A stretch of DNA of 55,864 nucleotides from Lachnospiraceae bacterium (GTDB lineage Bacteria > Bacillota > Clostridia > Lachnospirales > Lachnospiraceae): assembly GCA_024685005.1 (NCBI GenBank), contig JAIKWF010000006.1:1-55864 (forward strand), written 5' to 3'. This document shows, piece by piece, positions 42,445 through 52,957 of the stretch. Both the position numbers and the translations under genes were made by a program. How positions within the stretch are numbered: position 1 is the stretch's first letter; each line of letters opens with the position of its first letter. The notes below the pieces were generated by a model that searched no databases, was not told where the DNA came from, and saw only the letters and a list, made by a program, of their open reading frames with translations.

Positions 42445-43164
42445 ATGGCTTATATCACCGCAAAGGATCTGGCCCTGGGATATGACGGACAGGTGATCAT
42501 AAAAGACTTAAATTTTTCCGTCTGTAAGGGAGACTATCTGTGTATTGTGGGAGAAAACGGTTCCGGCAAGTCCACGCTAATGAAAACATTGCTGCGTTTA
42601 AAGGAACCCTTAGGGGGGCAGATCCTTACGGGTGACGGCCTGAAAAAAAATGAGATCGGATATCTGCCGCAGCAGACCGTGATCCAAAAGGATTTTCCTG
42701 CATCCGTGAAAGAGATCGTTCTTTCCGGGTGTCAGGGGCGCTGCGGCCTGCGTCCGTTTTACAACAAAGAAGAAAAGGAACTGGCAAAAAAGAATATGGA
42801 ACGAATGGGGATCACACATCTTGCAGACAGATGTTACCGGGAACTTTCCGGAGGACAGCAGCAGAGGGTCCTGCTGGCAAGGGCTTTGTGTGCCACGGGA
42901 AAAGTCCTTTTGCTGGATGAGCCGGTGGCGGGTCTGGACCCGGTGGTCACGGAGAAGATGTACGATCTGATCGCCTCTCTTCACCGGGAGGGGATCACCA
43001 TTATCATGATTTCCCACGATATTACGGCGGCTGTCCGTTTTGCCAGCCATATCCTGCATATCGGGGACCGGATTTTTTTCGGAACCAAAGAAGCATATCT
43101 GAAAAGTGAAACCGGAAGGTTCTTCACAGGCAGGCTGAAGGGAGGTGTGGCAGTCAATGGATAA
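42445..43164 (+). CDS. znuC: zinc ABC transporter ATPase
   Basis: A 239-residue ATPase with Walker A 'GENGSGKSTLMKT', Q-loop 'IGYLPQQTVIQ', signature 'ELSGGQQQRVLLARA', Walker B 'VLLLDEPVAGLDP' and switch 'IMISHD'. It energises zinc import through ZnuB. AAAGGAG precedes the ATG, and its last eight bases overlap the permease start. Confidence 0.95.
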   Translation: MAYITAKDLALGYDGQVIIKDLNFSVCKGDYLCIVGENGSGKSTLMKTLLRLKEPLGGQILTGDGLKKNEIGYLPQQTVIQKDFPASVKEIVLSGCQGRCGLRPFYNKEEKELAKKNMERMGITHLADRCYRELSGGQQQRVLLARALCATGKVLLLDEPVAGLDPVVTEKMYDLIASLHREGITIIMISHDITAAVRFASHILHIGDRIFFGTKEAYLKSETGRFFTGRLKGGVAVNG

Positions 43165-44740
43165 ACTGATCACTTATCTGCAGTTTCCACCGGTAAGGCG
43201 GGCACTTGTGGTGGGAGTGCTGATCGCGTTGTGTTCCTCCATGCTGGGGGTGACACTGGTGCTGAAACGGTTTTCCTTTATCGGAGACGGTTTGTCCCAT
43301 GTAGCCTTTGGTGCCATGTCTGTGGCAGCGGTGCTGCAGCTGACGGACAAGATGGTGGTGGTGCTGCCTGCAACGATCCTGTGTGCGGTGCTGCTTCTTC
43401 GGGGCGGAAAAAATGCGAAGGTCAAGGGCGATGCAGCCATAGCCATGATCTCGGTGGGGGCTCTGGCCTTCGGATATCTTTTGATGAATATTTTTTCCAC
43501 CTCATCCAATCTGACAGGGGATGTCTGCTCAACCCTTTTCGGGTCCACATCCATTCTGACGCTGACCGTGAGCGAGGTGTGGATCTGTGCGGTGCTTTCG
43601 GCACTGGTGGTGCTGATCTTTGTCCTGTTTTACAACAAGATCTTTGCGGTGACCTTTGATGAGGATTTTTCCAGAGCCACAGGCCTTGCCGCTGACCGGT
43701 ACAATCTGCTCATTGCCGTTGTCATTGCAGTGATCATTGTTCTTGCCATGAATCTGGTGGGATCCCTTCTGATCTCGGCGCTGGTGATTTTTCCTGCGCT
43801 GTCGGCCATGCGGCTGTTTTCCAATTTCAAAGCCGTTACCGTCTGCTCTGCGATTTTGTCAGTGGTGTGCGCTTTTTCGGGGATGATCATCTCGATCCTG
43901 TGGGGAACTCCGGTGGGATCCACCATAGTTGCGGTTGATGTGGCGGCTTTTGCCATATGCTGCGCTGCAGGAAGTATGAAGCAAAAAAAGATGCTGCCCG
44001 CATCTTTGGCGCTTATGGTCGTATTTCTGATGACGGGCTGCGGCGGCGCCGATCAGGCAGGCAGCAGAGCGGCTTCCGGGCAGAGCAGCGTGGAAACCGT
44101 ACTTGCGCAGGAGATGGAGAAGAATGGGGAGACTTCTGCATCAGATGCCGGGACGGAAACCGGGGAGAATATGAATCCGGGAACAGAGACAGATATGAAT
44201 ACCGGGGGAGGAGCTGTGGAGGAAGCAGCGCCGGATGTCGGGGCCCAGAGCCCGGAAACAGAGGCTGATATGAATACCGGAGGAGGAGCTGTGGAGGAAA
44301 CAGCGCCGGATGCCGGGGCGGCGAGTACAGATGCTTCGACCGATCTGAATCGGGTTGTCGGGTCTGCGGAAGGAAACGTGGCAGAGATCGGATCAGGAGA
44401 CTTCGTGGATCTGACCGGCCTGTCCCCCACCATGGTATATTCCACCGTTTTTGATATGATGAACTGCCCGGAAAACTATATGGGTAAAACCGTAAAGATG
44501 AAAGGCATGTACGCTGTCTACAACGATGAAGAACTGGGCAAAACCTATCATGCCTGCATCATTGCGGATGCCACAGCCTGCTGCACCCAGGGCATCGAGT
44601 TTGAGCTGACATCGGATTACAAGTATCCTGACGATTATCCCCAGGTGGCAGAAGAGATCTGCGTCACGGGAACCTTTGATACCTATCAGGAAGAACTGTA
44701 TACCTACTGTGTGTTACGGGATGCTGTAATAGAAAAGTAA
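43157..44740 (+). CDS. znuB: zinc ABC permease ZnuB fused to a lipoprotein-like domain
   Basis: A 527-residue ORF. Residues 1-270 are a normal-length ZnuB/AdcB permease with eight helices ('FIGDGLSHVAFGAM', 'NLVGSLLISALVIFPALSA'). At residue 274 a second Met opens 'MKQKKMLPASLALMVVF' and then 'LMTGCGG', a textbook lipoprotein signal and lipobox, in the same frame. A 110-residue Gly/Glu/Thr/Ala-rich linker with a 25-residue repeat follows, and then a C-terminal domain (about 405-527) with OB-like strands ('MGKTVKMKGMYAVY', 'EICVTGTFDTY') and several Cys. AGGAAG ends one base before ATG 43976, too close for an ideal site. Either a real fusion or two products from one frame. The membrane start is ATG 43157. 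Confidence 0.88.
   Translation: MDKLITYLQFPPVRRALVVGVLIALCSSMLGVTLVLKRFSFIGDGLSHVAFGAMSVAAVLQLTDKMVVVLPATILCAVLLLRGGKNAKVKGDAAIAMISVGALAFGYLLMNIFSTSSNLTGDVCSTLFGSTSILTLTVSEVWICAVLSALVVLIFVLFYNKIFAVTFDEDFSRATGLAADRYNLLIAVVIAVIIVLAMNLVGSLLISALVIFPALSAMRLFSNFKAVTVCSAILSVVCAFSGMIISILWGTPVGSTIVAVDVAAFAICCAAGSMKQKKMLPASLALMVVFLMTGCGGADQAGSRAASGQSSVETVLAQEMEKNGETSASDAGTETGENMNPGTETDMNTGGGAVEEAAPDVGAQSPETEADMNTGGGAVEETAPDAGAASTDASTDLNRVVGSAEGNVAEIGSGDFVDLTGLSPTMVYSTVFDMMNCPENYMGKTVKMKGMYAVYNDEELGKTYHACIIADATACCTQGIEFELTSDYKYPDDYPQVAEEICVTGTFDTYQEELYTYCVLRDAVIEK
44192..44324 (+). repeat. 75-bp in-frame repeat in the ZnuB-lipoprotein linker
   Basis: Two copies start at 44192 and 44267, encoding 'DMNTGGGAVEE' plus 'APD' and similar residues. 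The second copy is diverged after about 57 bases. A shorter relative ('ENMNPGTET') comes just before. It looks like recent slippage within a flexible linker. Confidence 0.75.
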
Positions 44741-44764
44741 GCTGCGGCTAACAAAATATTAAGA

Positions 44765-44825
44765 TTGACAAATACCTCGGGAGGGTATATATTGATCCAT
44801 AGATCGATATACCCCGCCGGGGTAT
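44765..44825 (+). promoter_or_regulatory. csoR-copA promoter with two CsoR operators
   Basis: TTGACA (44765-44770), 17-base spacer and TATATT (44788-44793). The spacer contains ATACCTCGGGAGGGTAT (44772-44788), and 20 bases downstream is ATACCCCGCCGGGGTAT (44809-44825) with perfect 7-base arms. Both fit the CsoR consensus of a TACCC-type inverted repeat. CsoR would block both promoter and early transcript until Cu(I) binds. Confidence 0.88.
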
Positions 44826-44846
44826 CTTGCTTAAGGAGGCATCTAC

Positions 44847-45203
44847 ATGGCAGGAAAGAAGAAGGTACAAGAATCCGTAAAGGGTGATAAAAAGGAAGCA
44901 GGCATGCTCTGTCCCCACTGCTCCGGCAAGCATAAAGTCAGAGACGAAAAAGAATACAAGGATCTGATCAACCGGCTTAAGCGCATTGAAGGACAGGTAA
45001 GGGGCGTGGAAGGCATGATCGAAAACGATGCTTATTGTACGGATATCCTGATCCAGGTTTCAGCCATCACTTCGGCGCTGAACAGCTTTAACAAGGTGCT
45101 TCTGGCCAATCATATGCGAACCTGCGTGGCGGACAACATCCGCAACGGCAACGATGAGATCATTGATGAGCTGGTGACGACCATGCAGAAACTGATGAAA
45201 TAG
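44847..45203 (+). CDS. csoR: CsoR copper-sensing repressor
   Basis: A 118-residue all-helical repressor. Cu(I) ligands of the family are all present with the right spacing: Cys64, His89 and Cys93 ('DAYCTDIL' and 'ANHMRTC'). An N-terminal extension of about 30 residues carries an extra C22-P-H-C25, not part of the core site. AAGGAGG is 7 bases upstream. With copper, CsoR leaves the two operators and the copA gene, 22 bases downstream, is expressed. Confidence 0.94.
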   Translation: MAGKKKVQESVKGDKKEAGMLCPHCSGKHKVRDEKEYKDLINRLKRIEGQVRGVEGMIENDAYCTDILIQVSAITSALNSFNKVLLANHMRTCVADNIRNGNDEIIDELVTTMQKLMK

Positions 45204-45225
45204 AGGATAGATTGCAGGGGGAGAT

Positions 45226-47769
45226 ATGGAACGGTTTAAAGTAACGGGAATGAGCTGCGATGCCTGCCGGGCCAGAGTGGAAAAGGCAGTCAGCACCGTG
45301 GACGGAGTAGAAAGCTGCGCGGTCAATCTGTTGACAGGATCCATGGGCGTGGAAGGCAGTGCTGATGCAGGGCAGATCATAAAGGCGGTTACGGATGCGG
45401 GATACGGGGCAAGTCTGCAGAAAGATGAAAAAGGGGAAGCCGGCGCTTTTTCGGAGGAAGATACGCTGACAGATACCGAGACGCCCAGAATGAAAAAACG
45501 TCTGGTCGCATCCCTTTTTCTGCTGCTTCCTTTGCTGTATGTGTCCATGGGGCATATGCTGTGGAAATGGCCTTTGCCGGGATTCCTGGCGGGCAACCAT
45601 GTGGCAATGGGATTGTGGGAGCTGCTTCTTTCCGGCGGGATCATGGTGATCAATCAAAGATTTTTTATAAACGGATGGAAGGGGCTGCGCGCTAAGGCAC
45701 CCAACATGGACACCCTGGTTTCCATGGGCGCAGGAGCATCTTTTGCATACAGCGTATATGCCCTGTTTGCCATGAGCGGGGCGGTCATGAAAAATGAAAC
45801 AGGCCTTACAGACTATTATATGGAGCAGTTTTATTTTGAGTCGGCAGCTACCATATTGACGCTGATCACGGTAGGGAAGATGCTGGAGGCAGGGTCAAAG
45901 GGAAAGACCACGGATGCACTGCGATCGCTGATGAAGATCGTACCCAAAACGGCGGTACTTTTAAAGGTTGGAAAAGAAGAAACTGTTCCCATCGAAAAGG
46001 TGCAGCCGGGTGACCGTTTTGCGGTGCGCCCCGGAGAGAGTATACCGGTAGATGGTATTGTGGTAGAAGGAGAAAGTGCCGTTAACGAATCCATGCTGAC
46101 GGGGGAGAGCCTTCCCGTGGAAAAGGAGCCGGGAGATCTTGTTTCGGCAGCAACCATCAACACATCGGGATATCTGGTGTGCGAGGCTAAACGGGTGGGA
46201 GAAGATACCACCCTTGCAGGGATCATTCGCATGGTCAGTGATGCAGCTGCCACCAAAGCGCCTGTTGCCCGGATCGCGGATCGGGTTTCGGGGGTGTTTG
46301 TGCCGGTGGTAATGGGCATTGCGGCGGTTACATTTTTTGCCTGGCTCGCAGTAGGACAGGATATAGGCTATTCCATGGCAAGAGCGGTATCGGTGCTGGT
46401 GATCAGTTGCCCCTGTGCACTGGGACTTGCCACGCCGGTGGCTATCATGGTGGGAAACGGTGTGGGGGCCAAAAGCGGGATCCTGTACAAAACGGCAGAG
46501 GCACAGGAGCTGGCAGGGAAAATACAGATCGCAGCCCTGGACAAGACGGGAACCGTTACTACGGGAATCATGTCCGTTGCCCGAATTCAACCGATGGAAG
46601 GCGTAAGCGAAAGGGAACTGCTGGAAGTTGCCTGCGGACTGGAAGCAAAGAGCGAGCATCCCATCGCCCGGGCCATTGTATCCCGGGGAAAGGAACAGGA
46701 TATCCGGATTCCGGATGCGCAGCAGTTTGAAGTATTGTCCGGAAACGGCCTGCAGGGGAAGATCAACGGCAGTATCTGCAGCGGCGGCAGCAGCAGGTTC
46801 ATCACCGGCATCACAGGTCCTCTTTCAGCAAAACAGAAAGAGATACTGGATGCGTGGGCAGGGCAGGGGATCACGCCGGTGCTTTTTGCAAAAGAGAAAA
46901 AGCTTCTTGGTATGATCGCTCTTTCGGATACCGTAAAGGAAGATTCCGCCGATGCCATTACGCAGCTAAAAGATATGGGCATCCGCGTGGTGCTGCTGAC
47001 GGGAGACAATGAGACCACTGCCCGGGCCGTTGCAAAGCAGGCGGGTATAGATGAGGTGGTAGCAGGGGTGCTGCCGGACGGAAAAGCAGAGGCGATAGCA
47101 AAGCTGATGCAGCAGGGCAGGGTTGCCATGGTAGGCGACGGGATCAACGATGCACCGGCTCTGCGCTGTGCGGACGTGGGCATTGCCATAGGAGCCGGAA
47201 CGGATATCGCCATCGATGCGGCGGACATTGTGCTGATGAAGGGCAGTATCCGGGATGTGGCGGCAGCCATAAGGATCTCCCGAGCGACGCTGCGGAATAT
47301 CCATGAAAACCTGTTCTGGGCATTTTTCTACAATGTGATCGGGATCCCTCTGGCAGCGGGATGCTATGTGGCAGCCTTCGGCTGGACACTAAATCCCATG
47401 TTCGGAGCGGCGGCCATGGGTCTGTCCAGCTTTTGCGTGGTTTCCAATGCACTGCGGCTGAATCTGCTGCGGGTTTACGACAGCGGAAAAGATAAAAAGA
47501 TCAGACAAAACAGTATGGCCGAAAGCATCGGCCGGGATCAGAAAAAAAAGGAGGATAACAAAATGAAGATCAAAGTAACGGGAATGATGTGTGCTCACTG
47601 CGAGGCCCATGTAAAGAAGGCCCTGGAGGCCATTGACGGAATTGAAAGCGCCCAGGCATCCCACGAGACAGACTCTGTGGTCATCACTGCCGCAAAGGAT
47701 GTGGATGAAGCGCTGATCAAAGCGGCCATCGCTGAGGCCGGCTACGAGTACGGTGGTATGGAAGCATAA
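45226..47769 (+). CDS. copA: copper-exporting P1B ATPase CopA with C-terminal CopZ domain
   Basis: An 847-residue P-type ATPase. Order: N-terminal metal-binding domain ('[15 protein letters not shown]', 4-70), TM helices, actuator domain with '[10 protein letters not shown]', the CPC transport site '[13 protein letters not shown]', phosphorylation site '[10 protein letters not shown]', ATP site '[11 protein letters not shown]' and hinge '[12 protein letters not shown]'. The usual end of CopA is near residue 765; here the frame runs on through '[11 protein letters not shown]' into a complete second HMA domain (780-847, '[15 protein letters not shown]') that elsewhere is the separate chaperone CopZ. 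The junction holds an A8 run; a shift in either direction meets a stop within about six codons. Expression is copper-induced through CsoR. Confidence 0.95.
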   Translation: MERFKVTGMSCDACRARVEKAVSTVDGVESCAVNLLTGSMGVEGSADAGQIIKAVTDAGYGASLQKDEKGEAGAFSEEDTLTDTETPRMKKRLVASLFLLLPLLYVSMGHMLWKWPLPGFLAGNHVAMGLWELLLSGGIMVINQRFFINGWKGLRAKAPNMDTLVSMGAGASFAYSVYALFAMSGAVMKNETGLTDYYMEQFYFESAATILTLITVGKMLEAGSKGKTTDALRSLMKIVPKTAVLLKVGKEETVPIEKVQPGDRFAVRPGESIPVDGIVVEGESAVNESMLTGESLPVEKEPGDLVSAATINTSGYLVCEAKRVGEDTTLAGIIRMVSDAAATKAPVARIADRVSGVFVPVVMGIAAVTFFAWLAVGQDIGYSMARAVSVLVISCPCALGLATPVAIMVGNGVGAKSGILYKTAEAQELAGKIQIAALDKTGTVTTGIMSVARIQPMEGVSERELLEVACGLEAKSEHPIARAIVSRGKEQDIRIPDAQQFEVLSGNGLQGKINGSICSGGSSRFITGITGPLSAKQKEILDAWAGQGITPVLFAKEKKLLGMIALSDTVKEDSADAITQLKDMGIRVVLLTGDNETTARAVAKQAGIDEVVAGVLPDGKAEAIAKLMQQGRVAMVGDGINDAPALRCADVGIAIGAGTDIAIDAADIVLMKGSIRDVAAAIRISRATLRNIHENLFWAFFYNVIGIPLAAGCYVAAFGWTLNPMFGAAAMGLSSFCVVSNALRLNLLRVYDSGKDKKIRQNSMAESIGRDQKKKEDNKMKIKVTGMMCAHCEAHVKKALEAIDGIESAQASHETDSVVITAAKDVDEALIKAAIAEAGYEYGGMEA
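47563..47769 (+). CDS. copZ: possible internal CopZ copper chaperone start
   Basis: Within copA and in the same frame, ATG 47563 has a perfect AAGGAGG 8 bases upstream (47548-47554). Starting here gives a 68-residue CopZ: '[18 protein letters not shown]' with the CxxC Cu(I) site, and a complete beta-alpha-beta-beta-alpha-beta domain. Such a strong ribosome site inside a coding region is unlikely by chance, so free CopZ may be made besides the fused form. CopZ carries Cu(I) to CopA and CsoR. Confidence 0.6.
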   Translation: MKIKVTGMMCAHCEAHVKKALEAIDGIESAQASHETDSVVITAAKDVDEALIKAAIAEAGYEYGGMEA

Positions 47770-47775
47770 AAAATA

Positions 47776-47789
47776 CGAACAAATGTTCT
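47776..47789. promoter_or_regulatory. LexA (SOS) box upstream of uvrB
   Basis: CGAACAAATGTTCT matches the Bacillus/Clostridium LexA consensus CGAACRNRYGTTYC at 13 of 14 positions. It lies between the copA stop and the hairpin at 47815, 147 bases before uvrB, and implies DNA-damage induction of uvrBA. Confidence 0.8.
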
Positions 47790-47814
47790 GAAAATGATAG
47801 ACAGAATGACCGGG

Positions 47815-47849
47815 GAATGATACACTGTAGGAAGTGTATCATTCTTTTT
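47815..47849 (+). terminator. hairpin terminator between copA and uvrB
   Basis: GAATGATACACT (47815-47826) and AGTGTATCATTC (47833-47844) pair over 12 bases, followed by T5. It lies downstream of the LexA box, so it would also stand in the path of an SOS-induced uvrB transcript and may act as an attenuator. Confidence 0.85.
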
Positions 47850-47861
47850 GGGGAGGCAACG

Positions 47862-47906
47862 ATGAAAACAATTGTAAAATCGGATTTGGCCGTTGCATGG
47901 ATGTAA
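47862..47906 (+). CDS. 14-codon leader ORF before uvrB
   Basis: ATG 47862 with a strong GGGGAGG 5 bases upstream opens a 14-residue frame ('KTIVKSDLAVAWM' after the Met) that ends 29 bases before uvrB. It follows the hairpin terminator. It may be a leader peptide or a relic; no family can be assigned. Confidence 0.3.
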   Translation: MKTIVKSDLAVAWM

Positions 47907-47935
47907 AAAAACAGATAGCGATGAAGGATTAAAAA

Positions 47936-49915
47936 ATGAACTTCGAATTACATTCCGATTACAAGCCTACCGGCGATCAGCCTCAGGCCATAGAAAAGTT
48001 AGTTGAGGGTTTCAAAGCAGGCAACCAGTTTGAGACCCTGCTTGGCGTGACAGGTTCCGGCAAGACTTTTACCATGGCCAACATCATCGCGCAGCTGAAT
48101 AAGCCCACGCTGGTCATCGCCCACAACAAGACTCTGGCAGCCCAGCTCTACGGAGAATTCAAGGAGTTCTTCCCGGAGAATGCGGTTGAGTATTTTGTAT
48201 CCTACTACGACTATTATCAGCCCGAGGCCTATGTGCCCCAGACGGATACCTATATTGAAAAAGACTCCTCCATCAATGATGAGATCGACAGGCTGCGGCT
48301 TTCCGCAACCGCTTCCCTTTCCGAAAGAAGGGATGTGGTGGTGATCTCGTCCGTTTCCTGTATCTACGGTATCGGAAGCCCGGATGATTACATGAACATG
48401 ATGGTGTCCCTGCGGCCCGGTCAGGTAAAGGACAGGGACGAAGTGATCAGGGAACTGATCGACATTCAATATGACCGCAATGATCTGGATCCGGACCGTG
48501 GTACCTTCCGGGTGCGGGGAGATGTGCTGGAGATCAGTCCGGCCCAGGGCGGCGACTTTATCCTGCGGGTGGAGTTTTTCGGGGATGAGATCGATCGCAT
48601 TACGGAAGTGGATCCTTTGACCGGTAATGTGAAGGCAACATTGGAGCATGCCTCCATTTTTCCTGCCTCCCATTATGTGGTCCCAAGGGAAAAGATCACC
48701 CGGGCCTGTCAGGCTATCACAGAGGAGCTGGAAGGACAGGTGAAATATTTCAAGGGCGAAGACAAGCTGTTGGAAGCCCAGCGGATTTCCGAGAGAACGA
48801 ATTTTGATGTGGAGATGCTGATGGAAACGGGGTTCTGTTCCGGCATCGAGAATTATTCCCGTCACTTAAACGGCACGCTGCCGGGACAGCCCCAGCAGAC
48901 GCTGCTGGATTATTTCAAGGGAGATTTTCTGATCATTATTGACGAGTCCCATATGACGGTGCCCCAGATCCGGGCCATGTATCATGGGGACAGATCCAGA
49001 AAAAGCACGCTGGTTGACTACGGCTTCCGCCTGCCCTCCGCCATGGATAACAGACCGCTGAACTTTACGGAATTCGAAGAACGGATCGATCAGCTTTTGT
49101 TTGTTTCCGCGACACCGGCAGAATATGAAAGCGAGCATGAGCTTCTTCGTGCCGAGCAGGTGATCCGGCCTACGGGTCTTTTGGATCCTGAGGTTTTCGT
49201 AAGACCTGTAGAAGGACAGATCGATGATCTGCTGGGGGAGATCAAAAAGGAAGTAGCAAGTCAAAGCAAGGTACTGATCACGACACTGACCAAGCGTATG
49301 GCGGAGGATCTGACGGAGTATCTGCGGGAAGCCGGGATCCGGGTAAAATACCTGCATTCGGATATCGATACCCTGGAGCGGGCGGAGATCATAAGGGATA
49401 TGCGTCTGGATGTATTTGACGTACTGGTGGGGATCAACCTTCTCAGGGAAGGCCTGGATATTCCCGAGATCTCTCTTGTGGCGATCCTGGATGCGGATAA
49501 GGAAGGGTTCCTGCGGTCCCACACATCCCTGATCCAGACCATCGGCCGGGCGGCCCGGAATGTGAAGGGACATGTGATCATGTATGCGGATACCATTACG
49601 GATTCCATGCGGGCAGCCATTGACGAAACGGAGCGAAGGCGCCGGATCCAGATCGCATATAATGAGGAACATCATATCACACCCACGTCGGTGAAAAAGG
49701 ATGTCAGAGATCTGATCGCCATTACAAAGAAGGTGGATCCGAAGCAGATACAGATGGAAAAAGATATTGAATCTATGGATGCTGCGGAGCTGAAAAAAGA
49801 GATTGAAAAGATTGATCGCCGCATGAAGAAAGCAGCGGCCGAGCTGGACTTCGAGCAGGCTGCCGTTTTGCGGGATCAGATGAAGGAAATGAAGAAACAA
49901 CTGCTGGATCTGTGA
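47936..49915 (+). CDS. uvrB: excinuclease ABC subunit B
   Basis: A 659-residue DNA-repair helicase that, with UvrA, finds bulky lesions and loads UvrC. Helicase motif I '[13 protein letters not shown]', the beta-hairpin region '[20 protein letters not shown]', motif II 'IIDESHM', motif VI 'TIGRAARN' and the C-terminal UVR/UvrC-binding motif ('[16 protein letters not shown]') are present. Full length. AAGGA lies about 9 bases before ATG 47936. uvrA follows 29 bases later. SOS control is inferred from the LexA box at 47776. Confidence 0.97.
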   Translation: MNFELHSDYKPTGDQPQAIEKLVEGFKAGNQFETLLGVTGSGKTFTMANIIAQLNKPTLVIAHNKTLAAQLYGEFKEFFPENAVEYFVSYYDYYQPEAYVPQTDTYIEKDSSINDEIDRLRLSATASLSERRDVVVISSVSCIYGIGSPDDYMNMMVSLRPGQVKDRDEVIRELIDIQYDRNDLDPDRGTFRVRGDVLEISPAQGGDFILRVEFFGDEIDRITEVDPLTGNVKATLEHASIFPASHYVVPREKITRACQAITEELEGQVKYFKGEDKLLEAQRISERTNFDVEMLMETGFCSGIENYSRHLNGTLPGQPQQTLLDYFKGDFLIIIDESHMTVPQIRAMYHGDRSRKSTLVDYGFRLPSAMDNRPLNFTEFEERIDQLLFVSATPAEYESEHELLRAEQVIRPTGLLDPEVFVRPVEGQIDDLLGEIKKEVASQSKVLITTLTKRMAEDLTEYLREAGIRVKYLHSDIDTLERAEIIRDMRLDVFDVLVGINLLREGLDIPEISLVAILDADKEGFLRSHTSLIQTIGRAARNVKGHVIMYADTITDSMRAAIDETERRRRIQIAYNEEHHITPTSVKKDVRDLIAITKKVDPKQIQMEKDIESMDAAELKKEIEKIDRRMKKAAAELDFEQAAVLRDQMKEMKKQLLDL

Positions 49916-49944
49916 TCCGGACAAACAGTCGGAAGGAATAGAAC

Positions 49945-52812
49945 ATGAGCGAGAAAAAAGAAGTGATCCGGATCAGAGGTGCCAGGGAGCATAACCTGAA
50001 AAATATCGATCTGGAAATACCGAGAAACAAACTGGTGGTACTGACAGGGCTTTCCGGATCGGGGAAGTCATCCCTTGCCTTTGATACCATTTATGCAGAA
50101 GGTCAGCGCAGATACATGGAATCCCTGTCCTCCTATGCAAGACAGTTCCTGGGACAGATGGAAAAACCCAATGTGGAAAAGATCGAAGGCCTTTCACCGG
50201 CCATCTCCATCGATCAGAAATCCACAAACCGCAATCCCAGATCCACAGTGGGAACGGTGACGGAGATCTATGATTATTTCCGCCTGCTTTATGCAAGGAT
50301 CGGAACGCCCCACTGTCCGCAGTGCGGTAAAGTCATCGAGAAACAGACGGTGGATCAGATGACAGACCGGATCAAGGCGCTGCCGGAGGGCAGCAGGATC
50401 CAGATCCTGGCCCCTGTTGTCAGAGGCAAGAAGGGTCGTCACGAAAAGGTTCTGGAGCGGGCAAAGCGAAGCGGCTATGTGAGAGTCCGGGTGGACGGGA
50501 ACATGTATGAGCTTTCCGAAGATATCATCCTGGACAAAAATATCAAGCATTCCATTGAGATCATCATCGACAGACTGATCGTACGGGAAGGCATTGAGAG
50601 CAGACTGACGGACTCTTTGGAAAATGCCATGTCTTTGACGGACGGTCTGGTGGTCATTGATGTGATCGGGGATCAGGAGATCACCTTTTCCCAGAGCTTT
50701 TCCTGTCCGGATTGCGGCATCAGTATTCCGGAGATCGAGCCCAGGAGTTTTTCATTTAACAACCCCTTTGGAGCCTGCCCTGTTTGTGCGGGCCTTGGGT
50801 ACAAGATGGAGTTTTCCGTTCAGCTTATGATCCCGGATGAGAGTCTGTCCATCAACGAAGGTGCCATTGTTGCCATGGGCTGGCAGAGCGTAAATAAAAG
50901 TACCAGCTTTACCAACGCGGTGATGCAGGCCCTCTGCAAAAAATATAAATTTGATCTGGATACGCCGTTTCAGGATTATCCCGAGAAGATCAGGAATATC
51001 ATCCTGTACGGAACAGGCGGCGAAGAAGTGGATGTGGTTTACGAAGGACAGCGGGGAAAGGGTGTTTATCCCGTGGCCTTTGAGGGACTGATCCGCAATG
51101 AACAGCGCCGCTACCGGGAGACATTTTCCGAGAATCAAAAAGCGGAATACGAAAAATTTATGTCCATCACCCCCTGTGAGGAGTGTGGCGGCATGCGTCT
51201 GAAAAAAGAGTCCCTGGCAGTGACGGTGGCAGATAAAAACATCTATCAGATCACGGATATGTCCATTCTGGATCTGGGGGCTTTTTTGGAAAACCTCCGG
51301 CTGACCAAACAGCAGGAGCTTATCGGATATCAGATCATCAAAGAGATCCGAAGCCGCGTGGGATTTTTAAACGGTGTGGGGCTGGGATACCTTTCCCTTT
51401 CACGGGCCACGGGAACCCTGTCCGGCGGAGAGGCCCAGCGGATCCGTCTGGCAACCCAGATCGGATCGGGCCTTGTGGGAGTGTGCTATATTCTGGACGA
51501 GCCCAGCATCGGACTGCATCAAAGGGATAATGACAAACTCCTCCAGGCGCTGAAGGATCTGCGGGATCTGGGCAACACCCTGCTTGTGGTGGAGCACGAT
51601 GAAGATACCATGCGACAGGCGGACTGGATCGTGGACATCGGTCCCGGGGCCGGGTCCGAAGGCGGAGAGGTCATCGCCGAAGGAACAGCGGAAGATATCA
51701 TGAACACCAAAGGATCCATCACCGGGGATTATCTGGCGGGCAGAAAAATGATCTGCGTGCCGGAGGAAAGAAAAGAACCCACCGGCTTTTTGAAGGTGAT
51801 CGGCGCCTGCGAGAACAATCTGAAAAATATTGACGTGGAGATCCCGCTGGGCGTTATGACCTGTGTCACCGGCGTGTCCGGTTCCGGCAAGTCCTCCCTG
51901 GTGAATGAGATCGTTTATAAAAAGCTGGCAAAGGAACTGAACCGGGCGCTGACCATTCCCGGAAAACATAAAAAGATCGAAGGGATCCGTCAGCTGGATA
52001 AGGTCATTGATATCGACCAGTCCCCCATCGGACGTACGCCCCGTTCCAATCCGGCCACCTATACGGGTCTCTTCGATGATATCAGGGATCTGTTTGCCAC
52101 CACGCCGGATGCCAAGGCCAAAGGCTATAAGAAGGGCAGATTTTCCTTTAATGTAAAGGGCGGCCGCTGCGAGGCCTGTTCCGGAGACGGTATCATCAAG
52201 ATCGAAATGCATTTCCTTCCCGACGTATACGTACCCTGTGAAGTCTGCGGCGGCAAGCGGTATAACCGGGAGACTCTGGAGGTACGCTACAAAGGAAAGA
52301 GCATTGCGGATGTGCTGGATATGACCGTGGAAGAAGCACTGCCTTTCTTTTCCCATCTTCCCAGGATCCATAATAAGATCAAAACCATGTATGATGTGGG
52401 TCTTTCCTATATCAAGCTGGGACAGCCCTCCACCACTTTATCAGGGGGAGAAGCCCAACGGGTGAAGCTGGCGACGGAGCTTTCCAAAAAGAGCACCGGC
52501 CGGACGATCTATATTCTGGACGAGCCTACGACGGGACTGCATTTTGAAGATGTAAGAAAGCTGGTGGAGATCTTAAAACGCCTTACGGAAAGCGGCAATT
52601 CCGTTCTGGTCATTGAGCACAATCTGGACGTGATCAAAACCGCTGACTATATCATAGATATCGGTCCCGAAGGGGGAGAAGGAGGCGGCACGGTCATTGC
52701 AAAAGGTACTCCCGAACAGGTGGCGAAGAATGCCAAATCCTACACCGGAATGTACCTGAAAAAAATATTGCCGGGGAAAAGCAAGAGAAAAACTTCAGAA
52801 AAGAAAAAATAA
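49945..52812 (+). CDS. uvrA: excinuclease ABC subunit A
   Basis: A 955-residue ABC-type ATPase that scans DNA for damage. Two ATPase modules are present: Walker A '[15 protein letters not shown]' and '[14 protein letters not shown]', signatures '[14 protein letters not shown]' and '[14 protein letters not shown]', Walker B segments '[11 protein letters not shown]' and '[11 protein letters not shown]'. Zinc-finger Cys pairs occur at 'CPQCGK', 'CPDCGI', 'CEECGG' and 'CEACSGDG'/'CEVCGGKR'. Length is normal. GGAAGGA precedes the ATG. The operon ends here at paired hairpins. Confidence 0.98.
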   Translation: MSEKKEVIRIRGAREHNLKNIDLEIPRNKLVVLTGLSGSGKSSLAFDTIYAEGQRRYMESLSSYARQFLGQMEKPNVEKIEGLSPAISIDQKSTNRNPRSTVGTVTEIYDYFRLLYARIGTPHCPQCGKVIEKQTVDQMTDRIKALPEGSRIQILAPVVRGKKGRHEKVLERAKRSGYVRVRVDGNMYELSEDIILDKNIKHSIEIIIDRLIVREGIESRLTDSLENAMSLTDGLVVIDVIGDQEITFSQSFSCPDCGISIPEIEPRSFSFNNPFGACPVCAGLGYKMEFSVQLMIPDESLSINEGAIVAMGWQSVNKSTSFTNAVMQALCKKYKFDLDTPFQDYPEKIRNIILYGTGGEEVDVVYEGQRGKGVYPVAFEGLIRNEQRRYRETFSENQKAEYEKFMSITPCEECGGMRLKKESLAVTVADKNIYQITDMSILDLGAFLENLRLTKQQELIGYQIIKEIRSRVGFLNGVGLGYLSLSRATGTLSGGEAQRIRLATQIGSGLVGVCYILDEPSIGLHQRDNDKLLQALKDLRDLGNTLLVVEHDEDTMRQADWIVDIGPGAGSEGGEVIAEGTAEDIMNTKGSITGDYLAGRKMICVPEERKEPTGFLKVIGACENNLKNIDVEIPLGVMTCVTGVSGSGKSSLVNEIVYKKLAKELNRALTIPGKHKKIEGIRQLDKVIDIDQSPIGRTPRSNPATYTGLFDDIRDLFATTPDAKAKGYKKGRFSFNVKGGRCEACSGDGIIKIEMHFLPDVYVPCEVCGGKRYNRETLEVRYKGKSIADVLDMTVEEALPFFSHLPRIHNKIKTMYDVGLSYIKLGQPSTTLSGGEAQRVKLATELSKKSTGRTIYILDEPTTGLHFEDVRKLVEILKRLTESGNSVLVIEHNLDVIKTADYIIDIGPEGGEGGGTVIAKGTPEQVAKNAKSYTGMYLKKILPGKSKRKTSEKKK

Positions 52813-52815
52813 GCC

Positions 52816-52894
52816 GATATACTATATAACCCAAACAGTATATCACGCATGGACGCATCGATAGGGAAGGGATCATCCCCAAATATTGATGCGT
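52816..52894 (+). terminator. two hairpins after uvrA
   Basis: A first hairpin pairs GATATACT (52816-52823) with AGTATATC (52837-52844). A second pairs ACGCATCGATA (52853-52863) with TATTGATGCGT (52884-52894), with one mismatch and a 20-base loop, and is followed by a loose T-rich tract. Together they probably end the uvrBA transcript. Confidence 0.6.
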
Positions 52895-52957
52895 TTATGT
52901 CGTTTTATACAAGATTTCGTGGAAAAACAGAAATTTCCGATTATCCGGTAAAACCCT

